This document shows positions 61,600 to 64,000 of a DNA stretch of 64,000 nucleotides, in pieces. Position 1 is the first letter of the stretch; each line of letters opens with the position of its first letter. A model generated the notes under the pieces. It was not told the origin of the DNA and did no database searches. It worked only from the letters and a program-made list of their open reading frames with translations. Both the position numbers and the translations under genes were made by a program. Source of the stretch: Hymenolepis diminuta (taxonomy: Eukaryota > Platyhelminthes > Cestoda > Cyclophyllidea > Hymenolepididae). The stretch lies in the NCBI GenBank assembly GCA_900708905.1, contig CAADRB010000008.1, positions 1,185,525-1,249,524 of the forward strand, written 5' to 3'.

Positions 61600-64000
61600 C
61601 GTTATTGAAGTGGAATTTCCCCCGTCGGGAATTTGAATTATTTAAAGCACCCATTGCGAGATAGGTGCTTATTATCTTATTTATCTATTTGAACTTTATT
61701 GCCTTAATTGTGCGAGAGGTAATAACCCTCAGAAAATGTCCATTACTCTTTATTAATACTTATTTATGAATTTCAACATTTTGGTGTGCCTTTAAGCATA
61801 TGCAGAAGTTGCAAAGCAATTTTTGCTGTTCTGATGTTTCTCTTAATGTGTTTTTTGTGAAATGGGAGAGGACAGAAATTCCAAAGTACCTCTGCTCAAT
61901 TTTATTTTAATTTCACAAGTTCATCTGGAATTCTGATTATGACATTTGAGCATTAGGATATAACATTATTGAACTGGACATCTCATTTGAATATGGTAAA
62001 CTCAATGCTTTCAGAGTACTAAAAAGGCGATGACTTCATTATTTGATCTCCGTCCTTGTTTCATACCTTATTAGTCCATTTAGCTATCCCTGCTCTTTCC
62101 CTGCTTTCCCATAATGAAAACTCGTAAACTTATAAAAATTTTTTGTGCATTGCCATAATCAGTAACCAAAAACAATGGGTAATGTAATTACGTTTATATA
62201 CTTTATCTGAGGTCTACATTTTGGTTCCCTCTATTTCTTTACTATTTTTAGTGTCAACTCCTCCGTATAACAATTAAAGTTAGTCTGTTTGGAAAAAATA
62301 TGTTTAGAAGTTTAAATAGTATGTTAGAAAAGGATTCAAGAGTAATGTCTTGATGATATCTTATTGAATCTCTTGTCACCATTTTGTCTTTTCCGTATGT
62401 TATGTAATGGCACACTAGAGATGCCATTATATTCAATAAATGTGCACAGATTAGTTTCGTATCCATTGAATATAGTGTGAAAAATAACTTCAAAATGCCT
62501 TTTTGAAAACGTTTTCCCAAATTCATCCTTTAAGAGAAACACGAAGTTTTCCATCTGCTTCATTACTCATATTTAATCAGTTGGACTGGCTTTTCTGGAT
62601 ATACCCCGAATGGCATGGAATCCGCCACTTTGGCTTTATAGACGAGCACGTTAACCGATTGTATCACTGGAGAACTGAATGCATATTATTATTCGATCAT
62701 GTTTCCCTTTTTGGAAACTCATTAAATCAGGAACCCTCTATACTTCTATATTCACAAAAATGACATACAAAGTTCTAGCAGAATCAGAAATTGGGAGGAT
62801 ATTTTTGGGTATTATAGAGTGTTCGGTAAATTAGTATTAATCTAATATTCTCTAAATTTCGTGCAGTTATATAGCAGTTTTTTTATAACAGTTGGTACAG
62901 TTTGTTACTAGAGTGTAGATTATAGGATTTAATAATCCGTTGATTCGATGTATGAGTTATTTTTTGCTCTTTATTTGCTTTATTTGGTCCATTAATCTTA
63001 ATTAGGATATAGTGTATTGTTTTTTTCTCAACAGCAAGTTAGTTTGAAAAAGATTGCACTCATGAGTTCTAACTGTATCGTATTTCAACATTTATATATT
63101 AAGCTTAATTTAAGCATGCATGTCTTTTCGCCACCTTCTAATAATAAGAATCGGAATTCCATAGAATACTAGTTGTTTTGATTAAAATAATTATTTAATA
63201 AAAAATTATAATAAATTATCAGAGAGAACATAATTCAAAGTAAGATCCCCCTAGGGAATCATTTGACAAATGATTTTTGCTCTTTTATCTGTATCATTTA
63301 CCCAATTTGGCATCAGTTTAAATTTGACAATCTTAATTGATCTAACTACCATGCCCTTTTTGGTCATTGCTAATGCTTATGGCAATGCAGAAGAACCTTT
63401 TACAAGTTTCAATGCTGAGAAAGCATCTAAGAAGTGAGAAGCGAACGAGCACAATAAGCCCCGAAACGGGGGATGAGGCCAGTAAGAATTAGGTCATGAT
63501 ATTTAGATTCTTAATTTTTCGAATTAAGGAGGCAGTGAGCTGTCTCTGTTCTCATAATGAATGTCGTTTATCGTATAAAATCCCAATATTCAAATTTATT
63601 GAATGATTCAATGGTTGGACTATGTTCACCGCATTCAGAGCTTATTAATCATCTGATTTAATTCGGTTGTTGGTCAAGCCACCTCGATTTATTTATTATC
63701 TTTGTAGAGTCAAGAACGGCTGGATGAGACTAACACGGAAATTTCAAGCATAGTGTTCACATAATAAAAAATCTTTCAGTGGAAAAATTCTCCTATTTTG
63801 TCTTATAAATCTTAGATTATTAACCAGGATTTTTCTAAAAGTACTCATCGTTCTGGGCTCGAATAACACTCCAGTTTTGAAGAAGAGACTGAAGCCCAAA
63901 TCACTATATATTAAAACGTATTCCGTATCTCTTTTTTCAAAACCTTTCAATATTAATAAACACCTCTCTATTACTGTTATTCTTGGCAATGCAACGAGAC
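61600..64000. other. Intron or downstream sequence of the inferred right-hand gene
   Basis: AT-rich, with no long frame of recognisable origin. Two acceptor sites that would keep the upstream frame open are CTTTACTATTTTTAG at 62,237-62,251 and GGCAATGCAG at 63,381-63,390. A minus-strand SINE head lies at 62,605-62,690. The gene probably continues past the window. Confidence 0.3.
62605..62690 (-). repeat. SINE-like tRNA head relic, minus strand
   Basis: The minus strand reads CTCCAGTGATACAATCGG, then TTAACGTGCTCGTC, then a decayed box B region. The CGGTTAACGTGC segment matches the plus-strand copy at 21,121, and the whole resembles the 5' half of a tRNA. The acceptor arms do not pair well enough for a working tRNA gene. 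Confidence 0.4.

Noticed and set aside
62605..62690. Functional tRNA gene on the minus strand
   Set aside because: The 5' half is tRNA-like but the box B and acceptor stem do not fit; it is better explained as a SINE head.
1..64000. CRISPR array, operon or phage-like system
   Set aside because: No regularly spaced direct repeats with unique spacers and no closely packed co-directional genes. The sequence is eukaryotic in structure.

Overview
The window reads as nuclear DNA of an animal, most likely a parasitic flatworm and probably a tapeworm. It is AT-rich, gene-poor, intron-containing and strewn with old transposon copies. I see no bacterial operons, ribosome-binding sites, CRISPR arrays, rRNA or intact tRNA genes. 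The flatworm call rests on the style of the Ty3/gypsy copy and the compact introns of the serpins. It is an inference, not a proof.

Left part (1-18,500). There is one well-supported gene, a NeuroD-type basic helix-loop-helix transcription factor (two coding exons, 3671-3968 and 5317-5945, 308 residues). About 100-185 bp before its start codon lie four CCAATC boxes at 25-29 bp spacing. The gene and its flanks hold four Su(H)/CSL-type sites, four near-perfect NeuroD E-boxes and three copies of a ~20-bp motif built around CAGGTGTGA (overlapping E-box and T-box half-site). The next ~12 kb holds no convincing gene, as expected for the regulatory surroundings of a developmental gene. It contains tRNA-derived SINE-like relics, a decayed zinc-finger-like frame and one 14-N assembly gap.

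Middle part (18,500-37,200). A dead mariner transposase with its catalytic Asp triad visible across frameshifts lies at 18,587-19,440. The rest is mostly empty apart from a small GC-rich island near 29,470-29,640 and a few unexplained open frames.

Serpin cluster (37,200-47,200). Two serpin genes lie head-to-tail on the minus strand, with five matching coding exons (57, 453, 163, 313/310 and 165 nt) and identical intron phases. A third, decayed serpin lies in the opposite orientation. The two intact copies share the inhibitory hinge but differ at the predicted reactive bond (Arg-Met versus Met-Ser), so they should target different classes of serine protease. Their first, very short coding exon was not located.

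Right part (49,490-64,000). A degenerate, nearly full-length Ty3/gypsy retrotransposon (gag, protease, reverse transcriptase, RNase H, integrase, LTR remnants) occupies 49,490-53,465. Further right I infer the 5' end of a plus-strand gene from in-phase splice sites joining three very short exons (59,424-61,596). It encodes a lysine-rich N-terminus that I cannot name.
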